Below, one piece after another: positions 1 through 7,146 of a DNA stretch of 7,836 nt. The notes under the pieces were generated by a model that worked only from the letters and a program-made list of their open reading frames with translations, was not told where the DNA came from and searched no databases. Made by a program: the position numbers and the translations under genes. Origin of the DNA: Acidobacteriota bacterium (lineage in GTDB: Bacteria > Actinomycetota > Acidimicrobiia > Spongiisociales > UBA5794). The stretch covers positions 1-7,836 of the forward strand of contig SMXV01000032.1 of assembly GCA_004356175.1 (NCBI GenBank), read 5' to 3'. Each line of letters begins with the position of its first letter. Positions within the stretch are counted from its first letter, which is position 1.

Positions 1-1154
1 CACATTGTTGCAAGGCCGAATCGTTCACCGCGCACAGCCATCTCTCTTGCGACGGTTCCCACAAGTCGCGCACCTGTCATACCGAGGGGGTGGCCAATGG
101 CGATCGCGCCGCCGTTCGGATTGACGTGTTCGGCATCGTCAGGAAGGCCAAGTTGTCGCAAACAGGCAAGTGACTGCGCCGCAAATGCTTCGTTTAGCTC
201 AATTACTCCGAAGTCCCCGATGGACATGTCAAGACGCGCTAGCAATTTCTCGGTTGCTGGGACCGGCCCGATGCCCATGATTCTTGGCGGCACACCAGCC
301 GTAGCCATCCCGAGAATCTTTGCCATCGGGACAGTACCAAGCTGTGCGAGCACCGACTCCGACACGACAAGCGCCGCAGCGGCACCGTCATTGATCCCGC
401 TTGCGTTGCCAGCCGTGATGGTCCCTCCATCAAATATCGGTGAAAGTGCAGACAGTTTCTCAAGGGAGGTACCCGGTCGAGGATGTTCGTCCGTATCAAC
501 AGTCATCGGATCTTGTCGACGCTGCGGAACTTCAACCGCAACGATCTCGCCGGCGAAGAAACCCTGATCCTGCGCGGCAGCAGCCCGTTGTTGGCTGCGA
601 TACGAGAAGACGTCCTGATCTTCTCGCGAAATGTCGAACTCAGAAGCAACATTTTCCGCGGTCCCCGGCATCTCATCCGTGCCGAACAGGTCCTTCATTC
701 GAGGGTTCACGAACCGCCACCCAATCGTCGAGTCGTGCACAACAACCGACCTGTCAAACCCAGTTGACGACTTCGCCATGACCTTCGGTGCGCGACTCAT
801 CGATTCGACACCACCAGCGAGTACAACATCGGCTGCCCCGACCTGCACTGCGCGGGCTGCAAGCCCTATTGCCTCGAGCCCCGACCCGCAGAGGCGGTTT
901 ACCGTTGCTCCGGGGATCTCAACGGGCAGTCCTGCGAGCAGCACCGCCATACGCGCCACATTGCGGTTGTCCTCGCCTGCCTGGTTTGCGTCCCCGAAGT
1001 ACACCTCGTCTATGGATTCAGGATCGATTCCGGCGTTGGAAACGACTGTTGCCATCGTCAGCGCCGCAAGATCGTCTGGTCGCACCGACGCAAGTGCTCC
1101 TGCGTATCGCCCGATCGGCGTGCGGACGTAGTTCAGCAGGAAGGCGTTTGACAT
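1..1154 (-). CDS. paaJ: Thiolase, 3-oxoadipyl-CoA thiolase type (PaaJ/PcaF-like), C-terminus cut by window edge
   Basis: The minus strand is open from an ATG at 1154-1152 to the left edge: 384 full codons plus the first two bases (TG) of codon 385, with no stop or frameshift. Visible thiolase motifs are the nucleophile Cys89 in NRLCGSG, VLAGGVESMS (111-120), NEAFA (321-325) and the catalytic His in GHPLG (354-358). The cut TG codon follows LATM, where the family carries its second catalytic Cys, so probably only some 10-20 residues are missing. The stretch DSTIGWRFVNP (141-151) with SREDQD (176-181) is characteristic of 3-oxoadipyl-CoA thiolases rather than generic acetoacetyl-CoA thiolases. 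Such enzymes cleave 3-oxoadipyl-CoA to succinyl-CoA and acetyl-CoA. In phenylacetate catabolism PaaJ also cleaves 3-oxo-5,6-didehydrosuberyl-CoA. The divergent paaN-type neighbour favours PaaJ over PcaF, but sequence alone cannot separate them. No Shine-Dalgarno precedes the ATG, and a -10-like hexamer lies 6 nt upstream, so translation may be leaderless. Thiolase family is sure; the substrate assignment is probable. Confidence 0.92.
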   Translation of the reverse strand, partial: MSNAFLLNYVRTPIGRYAGALASVRPDDLAALTMATVVSNAGIDPESIDEVYFGDANQAGEDNRNVARMAVLLAGLPVEIPGATVNRLCGSGLEAIGLAARAVQVGAADVVLAGGVESMSRAPKVMAKSSTGFDRSVVVHDSTIGWRFVNPRMKDLFGTDEMPGTAENVASEFDISREDQDVFSYRSQQRAAAAQDQGFFAGEIVAVEVPQRRQDPMTVDTDEHPRPGTSLEKLSALSPIFDGGTITAGNASGINDGAAAALVVSESVLAQLGTVPMAKILGMATAGVPPRIMGIGPVPATEKLLARLDMSIGDFGVIELNEAFAAQSLACLRQLGLPDDAEHVNPNGGAIAIGHPLGMTGARLVGTVAREMAVRGERFGLATM

Positions 1155-1160
1155 ACCGAA

Positions 1161-1202
1161 ACAGTAGACCCATGGCCGTGTGCTCGCCGCGTTGTCTACT
1201 GT
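1161..1202. promoter_or_regulatory. Divergent promoter/operator region with perfect 9-bp inverted repeat
   Basis: ACAGTAGAC (1161-1169) and GTCTACTGT (1194-1202) are perfect inverted repeats separated by 24 bp. Each arm contains TACTGT reading outward, which fits the actinobacterial -10 pattern TANNNT. On the minus strand this hexamer occupies 1166-1161 and is followed by 6 nt and then the thiolase ATG, so transcription would begin about at the A of the start codon. On the plus strand it occupies 1197-1202, giving a start near 1208-1210 and a leader of about 20 nt that holds the paaN ribosome site. No good -35 hexamer is seen 17 bp upstream of either; the two expected positions (1174-1179 and 1184-1189) lie side by side, so the two polymerases would compete. 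The repeat could instead, or also, be a regulator-binding site. The repeat is seen directly; the function is inferred. Confidence 0.5.
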
Positions 1203-1210
1203 GGTCCACA
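1200..1210. promoter_or_regulatory. Small palindrome TGTGGTCCACA, possible operator
   Basis: TGTGG and CCACA form a perfect odd palindrome around a central T. It overlaps the end of the plus-strand -10-like hexamer and covers the predicted paaN transcription start, a position where a bound repressor would block transcription. It does not match any PaaX or PaaR operator that I can recall with confidence. An 11-bp palindrome can occur by chance, so this stays a low-confidence call. Confidence 0.25.
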
Positions 1211-1217
1211 CACGAAC

Positions 1218-1223
1218 GAAAGG
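1218..1223 (+). promoter_or_regulatory. Ribosome binding site of the paaN-type gene
   Basis: GAAAGG sits 6 nt before the GTG at 1230. It supports that GTG as the start even though no ATG is available nearby, and it contrasts with the divergent thiolase gene, which has no such site. Confidence 0.6.
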
Positions 1224-1229
1224 TGTGAG

Positions 1230-2882
1230 GTGACCGTCGCAACTACTTCTCGCGCAGCCACTCTCGAAAGGGCCGTCCAGGCGATTGGCGAGCGGTCCTA
1301 TTGGAGCGCATTCCCGGAGCACCCGAAGGCGTATGGCGAGGATGCGCCCGGTGCAGGGGAGGAGGCATTCAACGACCTGCTTGGCGAACCGTTCGCCATT
1401 GACGGCGCCAGCGGCGACTTCATCGATGTCGCCGAAACGTCGCCCTTCGGAATCGAACTTGGGATCACCTACCCGGCATCAGATGTCGACACCGTAATCG
1501 CGGCCGCCGCCAACGCAATGGGTCCATGGGGCAGACTTTCAGTTGACAAGCGAGCGGATGTCTGTATCGAGATCCTTGAAACGCTCTCAGATGCGTCATT
1601 CCAGATGGCCCACGCAGTCATGCACACCACAGGACAGAGTTTTCTCATGGCGTTCCAGGCTGGCGGCCCACACGCGCTCGACCGTGCGCTCGAAGCCGTT
1701 GCCTACACATACCGAGAGATAAAACGACTTCCCGAACCCCTTACATGGGAGAAGCCGCAGGGCTCACGCGACCCGCTCGTAATCGAGAAATCGTGGATCA
1801 CCCGCCCGAGGGGAGTTGCGGTCCTGATTGGAGTGTCAACGTTTCCGACATGGAACGGCTACCCGGGCATCTTTGCAAGTCTCGCCGCAGGGAACCCTGT
1901 CATTGTCAAACCGCACCCGGCAACAATCCTCCCGCTTGCGCTTCTTGTGCGTATCGCGAGGACTGTCCTCACCGAACGTGGCCTTGATCCCAACATTGTG
2001 CAGTTGGTCGTCGACACTCCCGATGCCCCAGTCGCAAAAGAGCTCGTGATGCGCGATGAGATCGGCATTGTTGACTACACGGGCGGCTCCGCCTTCGGAA
2101 GGTGGCTTGAGCAAAACGCCACGCACGCTGAGGTGTACACGGAGAAGGCGGGCGTCAACTCGGTCATCCTTGACTCGGCTGCCGACCTCGGTGCAGTATT
2201 TCGCAACTTGTCCGTATCGATGACGATGTACTCGGGCCAGATGTGCACAACGCCCCAGAACATTTTCATCCCGGAGACCGGTGTTGACGTGGCAGGGGAG
2301 ATCGTTTCATACGAGGATGCCGCAGCAGGTTTCACCAGTGCAATAGGTGCTCTGCTTGGCGACGATGCACGCGCTGCAGCCATTCTCGGTGCAATCAAGG
2401 GAACCGATGCACTCGTGCGCCTCAAGGACGCTGCACAGCTCGGCACGGTCCTTCTTGAGTCGAGAGAGGTGGATAACGAGGAGTTCCCCGACGCTGTCGT
2501 TCGAACCCCTGTCGTCGTGGAGGTCGATGGAAACTCAGGACTCTTCGCAAACGAAATGTTTGGACCAATCATTTTCGTGGTCAGGACTGCATCAACGGAC
2601 GAAAGCATTCGACTCGCCAAGGAGTCCGCCAGAGCCAACGGTGCCATCACATGGCTCGCGTACACCGACAGCGATCAGATCAGGGACGCCATCATTGATG
2701 CAGCTGTTGATGCTGGTGTGTCGATTGCGTTCAACCTCACCGGCGGACTTTTCGTGAACCAGAGCGCTGCGTATTCGGACTTTCATGTCACAGGCGGAAA
2801 CCCGGCAGGCAACGCCTCACTCACCGACCCAGCGTTCGTGGCACGCCGTTTCGTGACGATTGGCGTCAGGACAGAGCCATAG
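1230..2882 (+). CDS. paaN: Phenylacetate degradation protein PaaN, stand-alone aldehyde dehydrogenase
   Basis: This 550-residue protein starts at GTG and matches the usual length of the stand-alone PaaN family. The N-terminal block YWSAFPEHPKAYGE (about 24-37) and the C-terminal block FVNQSAAYSDFHVTGGNPAG are hallmarks of it. Aldehyde dehydrogenase features are visible: the FPTWNGYPG block with Asn209, the cofactor Lys227 in IVKPHP, the TGGSAFG glycine motif, Glu305 in YTEKAG as likely general base, the nucleophile Cys339 in SGQMCTTPQN, and EMFGP near 440. Unlike E. coli PaaZ it carries no C-terminal MaoC hydratase domain, so it can supply only the oxidation of the ring-cleavage semialdehyde to 3-oxo-5,6-didehydrosuberyl-CoA. 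Ring hydrolysis must come from another protein. It is cytoplasmic and NAD(P)-dependent. It lies divergent from the thiolase that would use its product. The family call is strong; the exact reaction is inferred from PaaZ. Confidence 0.93.
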   Translation: MTVATTSRAATLERAVQAIGERSYWSAFPEHPKAYGEDAPGAGEEAFNDLLGEPFAIDGASGDFIDVAETSPFGIELGITYPASDVDTVIAAAANAMGPWGRLSVDKRADVCIEILETLSDASFQMAHAVMHTTGQSFLMAFQAGGPHALDRALEAVAYTYREIKRLPEPLTWEKPQGSRDPLVIEKSWITRPRGVAVLIGVSTFPTWNGYPGIFASLAAGNPVIVKPHPATILPLALLVRIARTVLTERGLDPNIVQLVVDTPDAPVAKELVMRDEIGIVDYTGGSAFGRWLEQNATHAEVYTEKAGVNSVILDSAADLGAVFRNLSVSMTMYSGQMCTTPQNIFIPETGVDVAGEIVSYEDAAAGFTSAIGALLGDDARAAAILGAIKGTDALVRLKDAAQLGTVLLESREVDNEEFPDAVVRTPVVVEVDGNSGLFANEMFGPIIFVVRTASTDESIRLAKESARANGAITWLAYTDSDQIRDAIIDAAVDAGVSIAFNLTGGLFVNQSAAYSDFHVTGGNPAGNASLTDPAFVARRFVTIGVRTEP

Positions 2883-2894
2883 GGGCCTCAAGAA

Positions 2895-2914
2895 CCACCC
2901 ACGCGCGTGTGGGG
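2895..2914 (+). terminator. Short GC hairpin after paaN, possible terminator
   Basis: CCCAC (2898-2902) and GTGGG (2909-2913) pair around a six-base loop, 16 nt after the paaN stop. The stem is only 5 bp and no run of T follows; the next bases are GG AATGTCTATTG. It is at best a weak intrinsic terminator, although actinobacterial terminators often lack a T tract. Confidence 0.35.
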
Positions 2915-2921
2915 GAATGTC

Positions 2922-2935
2922 TATTGTTGTCAATA
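2922..2935. promoter_or_regulatory. Inverted repeat TATTG-N4-CAATA upstream of the acyl-CoA synthetase operon
   Basis: TATTG (2922-2926) and CAATA (2931-2935) are perfect inverted repeats around TTGT, in the 134-bp non-coding gap and about 20 bp before the candidate -35 element. The position suits a regulator site. The arms are short and AT-rich, so chance occurrence is quite possible. Confidence 0.2.
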
Positions 2936-2951
2936 TGAATCAAACGTTCTC

Positions 2952-2980
2952 AAGACAAGGCGAGAGATATCGTCTAAGTT
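2952..2980 (+). promoter_or_regulatory. Candidate promoter of the synthetase-transporter operon
   Basis: AAGACA (2952-2957, four of six matches to TTGACA) is followed after 17 bp by TAAGTT (2975-2980, TANNNT pattern). Transcription would start near 2987, giving a leader of about 30 nt before the ATG at 3017. No other pair with good spacing was seen in the gap between the two genes. The -35 match is modest. Confidence 0.35.
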
Positions 2981-3016
2981 CTAGATGCCTCCCAACAGTT
3001 AGTGCCATATAGAGAC

Positions 3017-4891
3017 ATGACCACAACCCTGAACCAGACTGAGATTCCGGATCTCTCCGACGCATTCCAGAGTGTTGCGTGGCATGTGCGCGATTGGGCG
3101 CAACGCACCCCGGACAGGGTTGCTCTCCGCGACAAGGACTTCGGTATCTGGCAGGAGATGACGAGTTCCGAGCTGTGGGAGCATGTGCTCACTGCTGCGC
3201 ACGGATTGTTGGCCCTCGGTGTTGAACCGGGCCAGGTCACCTCCATCCACTCAGAGGATCGCCCCGAATGGCTGATTTTCGACTTTGCGTCTGTGGCCGT
3301 CCGCGCTGTTTGCACGGGAATGTATCCGACAAACCCGATGGCTGAAGTCATATATCTGCTCAACAACGCAGGCTCTATTGTCCATTTTGCGGAGGACCAG
3401 GAGCAGATCGACAAGATCCTCGACGCTCCGGAAAACTCGTACCCGACAATTGAGAAGATCATCTACGTCGAGCCACGGGGTGTGCGCGAGATGACGGATC
3501 CCCGGCTCATGTTCTGGGACGACTTCATGGAGATGGGTAGAGAGCACAGAGCTTCGCACCCCGGCGCCGTTGAGCAACGCATGGCAGAGGTTGACCCTTC
3601 AGAAGTTATGACGTTGATCTACACCTCAGGCACCACGGGTCCGCCGAAGGGCGCGATGCTGACGCACCGCAACGTTGAGTATGGAGTTGAGAAGGTTCTC
3701 AACAGTCCCGGTCGTTTCAAGGGCGATGTGGGAGAGGGTGTTGATGACGAGAAACTGACCTACCTGCCGCTCTGTCACGTCGCGGAACGAATCTTCTCCG
3801 CATGGTCCCTTGCCTACAACGGGCCAGTACTGAATTTTGCTGAATCGATCGAGACCGTTCAGGTAAATCTCCGCGAGGTGCAACCAACCATTTTCTTTGC
3901 GGTTCCGCGCATTTGGGAGCGCATCCATGCCGGTGTCCACATCAAACTTCAGGATGCTTCTTTTTTCAAACGCCTCATCTCTGGGTTCAGTCTCAAGCTT
4001 GCGAAGTACATCGGTCGTCAGAGGGTCAACAACGGCGGCAATTTCACGTTCGGATCTCGCATCGCCTACATGATCGGTTACCCGCTCTTCTTCCGTTCCC
4101 TGAAAGAACGCATTGGTATGCGCCACGTCCGCTACGCGTCGTCGGGTGCAGCCGCCATTGCGCCTGAGGTACTCGAGTTCTTTATGGGACTCGGCATTCC
4201 CCTCTACGAGGTCTATGGCATGACGGAGAACACGGTTGTGGCAACAACGAACTTTTACGGCAGAGTGAAGCTCGGCACGGTCGGCGAACCCTTCGAGGGC
4301 ATCGGGTTTCGCATCGACGAGGAGACCGGCGAAATTCAGATGAAACACGATGGCGTGTTTGCAGGATATTGGGGGAGCCCCGAGGCAACCGCAGATACCT
4401 TTACCGAGGACGGATGGCTCAAGACGGGTGACGTTGGAGAGTGGATCGACGGCACCCACGTCAAAATCATCGACCGCATTAAGCACATCATCGTCACGTC
4501 AGGTGGCATGAATATCTCCCCATCCGAGATTGAGAACTCGCTCAAGGCGTCTCCGTACATCAAAGAGGCCATGGCGATCGGCGACGGGCGCAAGTATGTG
4601 ACGGCACTGATCGGAATTGAGTACGACGTGGTTGGGAACTGGGCCCTTCGCCGGCAGATTACGTACACGACGTACCGCGATCTCTCGGAGAAACCGCAGG
4701 TGATTGAGCTGATTCAGGGTGTTGTGAACGATTCGAATGAGAAGTTCGCCCACCTCGAACAGGTCAGAGAGTTCAGGATGATCACGAAGGAACTCGACCA
4801 CGAGGACGGCGAACTCACCGCGACTCAGAAGCTCAAACGGGGAGCGATGGACAAGTTGTTTGGCGACCTTGTGGAGTCGATGTACTCGTGA
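3017..4891 (+). CDS. AMP-forming acyl-CoA synthetase (long-chain, FadD15-like)
   Basis: This 624-residue cytoplasmic ligase converts a carboxylic acid, ATP and CoA to acyl-CoA, AMP and PPi. Numbering from the ATG, the family motifs are the phosphate loop YTSGTTGPPKG (202-212), LPLCHVAER (250-258), YEVYGMTE (397-404), Asp472 in KTGD and Arg487 in IIDRIKH, then the hinge to the C-terminal domain, and the catalytic Lys605 in TATQKLKR. All key residues are present. Length and the LPLCHVAER type of motif resemble long-chain acyl-CoA synthetases. It is not PaaK, which is shorter (about 430-440 residues) and of another subfamily. I chose ATG 3017; an in-frame GTG at 3002 would add five residues, and neither start has a good ribosome site (only AGAG two bases before the ATG). 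The stop overlaps the next start as GTGA, so the ligase is translationally coupled to a Liv-type permease. Its substrate may therefore be what that transporter imports, an aromatic or fatty acid; this is inference. Confidence 0.93.
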   Translation: MTTTLNQTEIPDLSDAFQSVAWHVRDWAQRTPDRVALRDKDFGIWQEMTSSELWEHVLTAAHGLLALGVEPGQVTSIHSEDRPEWLIFDFASVAVRAVCTGMYPTNPMAEVIYLLNNAGSIVHFAEDQEQIDKILDAPENSYPTIEKIIYVEPRGVREMTDPRLMFWDDFMEMGREHRASHPGAVEQRMAEVDPSEVMTLIYTSGTTGPPKGAMLTHRNVEYGVEKVLNSPGRFKGDVGEGVDDEKLTYLPLCHVAERIFSAWSLAYNGPVLNFAESIETVQVNLREVQPTIFFAVPRIWERIHAGVHIKLQDASFFKRLISGFSLKLAKYIGRQRVNNGGNFTFGSRIAYMIGYPLFFRSLKERIGMRHVRYASSGAAAIAPEVLEFFMGLGIPLYEVYGMTENTVVATTNFYGRVKLGTVGEPFEGIGFRIDEETGEIQMKHDGVFAGYWGSPEATADTFTEDGWLKTGDVGEWIDGTHVKIIDRIKHIIVTSGGMNISPSEIENSLKASPYIKEAMAIGDGRKYVTALIGIEYDVVGNWALRRQITYTTYRDLSEKPQVIELIQGVVNDSNEKFAHLEQVREFRMITKELDHEDGELTATQKLKRGAMDKLFGDLVESMYS

Positions 4892-5868
4892 TTGGCGTCC
4901 TCGCGTCGGCACACGTCGTTGCTCAGGTCCCAATTGAAAAATTCTTGAACGCGCTCGGTTCTGGCATTGCACTAGGCGCAATTTATGCACTGCTTGCTCT
5001 CGGATTTGTCATCATCTTCAAGGCAACCCAGGTTGTGAACTTTGCGCATGGCGCCATTGCCGCACTTGGCGCCTACCTCGTCGCCTACTTCGCAACGACT
5101 GCAAACATTCCGGGGCGATGGTTCGGCGACATCCCTCAAACGCTTTCGTGGACGCTGTCTGTGCTTCTCGCAGTCGTGCTGACCGCATTTATCGGGATTG
5201 TGATCGAGCGAATCACGATCCGGCCGATGATCGGTGAACCACTTTTCGCCGTTGCGATGATCACTCTTGGACTTGACCTGATCATCCGAACAATCACAAA
5301 CGATCTGCTCGACAATACAACAAAAGGCCTCGGCGATCCGTGGGGCATCAAGGTCGTGGAGATTGGCTTCTTTCGTATCGGCCAGACGCAGATCGTCACC
5401 GTCGTGGTTCTGATTTTCGTCGGCCTTGCGCTTGCATGGTTCTTCAAGACAAGGACAGGAATTGCCGTGCGTGCCACGGCTTTCGACCAGGAGGCCGCAC
5501 TGGCTCAGGGCATCTCCGTCGGAAGGGTGTTCGCGATTGCGTGGGCCATCGGAGCTGGCCTTGCTGCCCTCGGTGGAATCTTTGCATCAGTGCCGCCGCG
5601 AGGCGCAGCTGGTGTCGGTCCGTTCACAGCATTCTTCGCGTTCAGGGCTTTTCCGGCGGTCATCATTGGCGGTCTCGACTCTGTGAAGGGTGCTGTTTTC
5701 GGCGGACTGCTTGTCGGCGTCGCAGAGGTCATGGCGGGCACCTACCTTGGGGGCGTCTCGTGGCTCGGAACCGGCTTTGCTGGAATTGTCCCCTGGCTGC
5801 TCATGATGGCAGTGTTGGTCGTCAGGCCATACGGTCTCTTCGGAACTGAGGAGATACGTCGCGTATGA
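4888..5868 (+). CDS. livH: Branched-chain amino acid (HAAT/LivH) family ABC transporter permease
   Basis: This 326-residue inner-membrane protein is close in size to E. coli LivH (308). Hydrophobic segments lie roughly at 18-45, 48-71, 87-108, 119-137, 167-187, 211-234, 246-263, 267-286 and 297-314. LivH hallmarks are QVVNFAHGAIAALGAY (48-63), the RTGIAVRATAFD block followed by GISVGR (189-213), which forms the cytoplasmic loop that contacts the ATPase, AVIIGGLDSVKGAVFGG (257-273) and the ending VVRPYGLFGTEEIRRV. The GTG start overlaps the synthetase stop as GTGA; a GGAG lies 11 nt upstream, so re-initiation is likely. It pairs with the following LivM-type gene to form the membrane channel. 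The Liv family transports branched-chain amino acids but also amides, urea, and aromatic acids. The ligase neighbour makes an acid substrate more likely than an amino acid. The symbol marks the family, not the substrate. Confidence 0.94.
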   Translation: MIGVLASAHVVAQVPIEKFLNALGSGIALGAIYALLALGFVIIFKATQVVNFAHGAIAALGAYLVAYFATTANIPGRWFGDIPQTLSWTLSVLLAVVLTAFIGIVIERITIRPMIGEPLFAVAMITLGLDLIIRTITNDLLDNTTKGLGDPWGIKVVEIGFFRIGQTQIVTVVVLIFVGLALAWFFKTRTGIAVRATAFDQEAALAQGISVGRVFAIAWAIGAGLAALGGIFASVPPRGAAGVGPFTAFFAFRAFPAVIIGGLDSVKGAVFGGLLVGVAEVMAGTYLGGVSWLGTGFAGIVPWLLMMAVLVVRPYGLFGTEEIRRV

Positions 5869-7139
5869 GAGGAAGACCGAACCTTTACACCGAGTACAAG
5901 TCGGAGATGGGACTTTTCCCTACAACGTCGAAGAAAGTTTCGATTGCCCTGCTTGGCGTTGTTGCCATCCTTGTGCCACTCAACGCCATGCCTCTCATGG
6001 GGTTCCTTGGTGACGCAGGATGGATGGTGTTGGTCAACAAGGCGCTGATCTATGCCATTGCGGCACTTGGCCTGAACCTGCTTGTCGGTGTTGCCGGCCA
6101 GGTATCACTCGGCCACTCCTTCTTCATGGCAGTTGGTGCGTACACGGCTGTTGTCCTCGGTGGCGAGGCAGGCAAGACCGTATGGGGTCTCGGCCTTCCG
6201 ATGTGGGTCTGGCTCCCTGCTGCGGGGTTGGCGGCTGCACTTGTTGGCATCCTTGTGGCGCCTACCGCCGTGCGTGTGCGCGGTCTCTACCTCGCGTTCG
6301 TAACGCTGGGGCTCGTATTCATCGGTCAGTACCTTTGGCGCAACCTCGGGTCGGTTGCAGGCGGTCCCACAACAGGCAGACCGTGGCCGAAACTCGAATT
6401 CGCGTTGTGGCGCAATATGGATCCGATCATCTCGTTCACATCAGACGGCCCACTCTGGTGGTGGCTGACGCCCGTCAATTGGCTGCCATGGGTGCACATC
6501 GAGGAGATGTCCGGTGAGGCAAAGACATACTTCTTCGTACTCGCTACCGTCGTTATCTTTGGCCTGCTGGCGAAGAACCTGATGCGCACACGAATCGGAC
6601 GATCATGGGCCGCCATCAGGGACAGGGACATTGCGGCCGAGGTCATGGGGGTTGCCGAGGCAAAGGGCAAGACACAGGCGTTTGCAATCTCATCGTTTTA
6701 TGCAGGTGTCGGCGGAGCGATTCTCGCATCGGTGATCGGCCGAATCATCCCAGAGACGTGGGACCTCTTTCTCTCAATCGAGTTTGTTGCGATTGTCCTC
6801 ATCGGTGGAGCAGGCACCATTGCCGGTGTCTACCTTGGAACGTTCTTCCTAATCTTCACGCCCAGAATCGTCGAGGAGGTCACGGGTTGGCTTGCTGCAC
6901 AGGTTGCAGATGCTGGTCCGTTTGCATGGCTTGGCAATCTCTTCATACGCACAGGCCCAGACGACTGGATCGGCATCGTGTCGCTCGACGCATACGGTCC
7001 AGGGCTGAGCATCTTCCAGTTCAATATTGTATTGTTTGGCGTGCTCATCATCGTGTTCCTGATTGTTGAACCGCTTGGCCTCTTCGGCATCTGGATCAAG
7101 GTGAAGAACTATTGGAAAGGGTGGCCTTTCAGTTATTGA
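5865..7139 (+). CDS. livM: Branched-chain amino acid (HAAT/LivM) family ABC transporter permease
   Basis: This 424-residue membrane protein starts at an ATG that overlaps the livH stop as ATGA, with GAGGAGA ten bases upstream. After a polar N-terminus (1-24, including RPNLYTEYKSEMGLFPT) come hydrophobic segments near 25-47, 52-75, 83-99, 112-133, 139-157, 222-239, 270-291, 303-332 and 384-409. LivM hallmarks are NLLVGVAGQVSLGHSFF (71-87), IGRSWAAIRDRDIAAEVMGV (244-263) as ATPase-contact loop, and IVLIGGAGTIAGVYLG (310-325). Two long polar inserts, about 158-220 and 335-383, interrupt the membrane segments and probably face outside; the first holds five Trp within 198-209. The tail EPLGLFGIWIKVKNYWKGWPFSY-type end (402-424) is basic and aromatic and should be cytoplasmic. 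It is expected to form a heterodimer with the LivH-type protein. The family call is strong, the substrate unknown. Confidence 0.94.
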   Translation: MRGRPNLYTEYKSEMGLFPTTSKKVSIALLGVVAILVPLNAMPLMGFLGDAGWMVLVNKALIYAIAALGLNLLVGVAGQVSLGHSFFMAVGAYTAVVLGGEAGKTVWGLGLPMWVWLPAAGLAAALVGILVAPTAVRVRGLYLAFVTLGLVFIGQYLWRNLGSVAGGPTTGRPWPKLEFALWRNMDPIISFTSDGPLWWWLTPVNWLPWVHIEEMSGEAKTYFFVLATVVIFGLLAKNLMRTRIGRSWAAIRDRDIAAEVMGVAEAKGKTQAFAISSFYAGVGGAILASVIGRIIPETWDLFLSIEFVAIVLIGGAGTIAGVYLGTFFLIFTPRIVEEVTGWLAAQVADAGPFAWLGNLFIRTGPDDWIGIVSLDAYGPGLSIFQFNIVLFGVLIIVFLIVEPLGLFGIWIKVKNYWKGWPFSY

Positions 7140-7146
7140 TTTGCGA

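Noticed and set aside
97..567. Plus-strand reading frames of up to about 160 residues over positions 97-1228
   Set aside because: They lie antisense to the intact thiolase gene and have Ser/Arg/Pro-rich compositions typical of shadow frames, with no recognisable domain.
1172..1228. 18-codon frame just upstream of paaN, possible leader peptide
   Set aside because: Its ATG lies upstream of the predicted transcription start and has no ribosome site; the frame is probably accidental.
2075..2665. 196-residue minus-strand frame inside paaN
   Set aside because: It is Ser/Ala/Thr-rich and is fully explained as the antisense of conserved dehydrogenase sequence.
3002..3016. GTG at 3002 as the synthetase start
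   Set aside because: It adds only five residues outside the family's conserved region, and has no ribosome site; the ATG at 3017 is preferred, though not proven.
3626..4486. 286-residue minus-strand frame inside the acyl-CoA synthetase gene
   Set aside because: The opposite strand encodes all synthetase motifs in one unbroken frame; the antisense product has no recognisable family and no ribosome site was noted.
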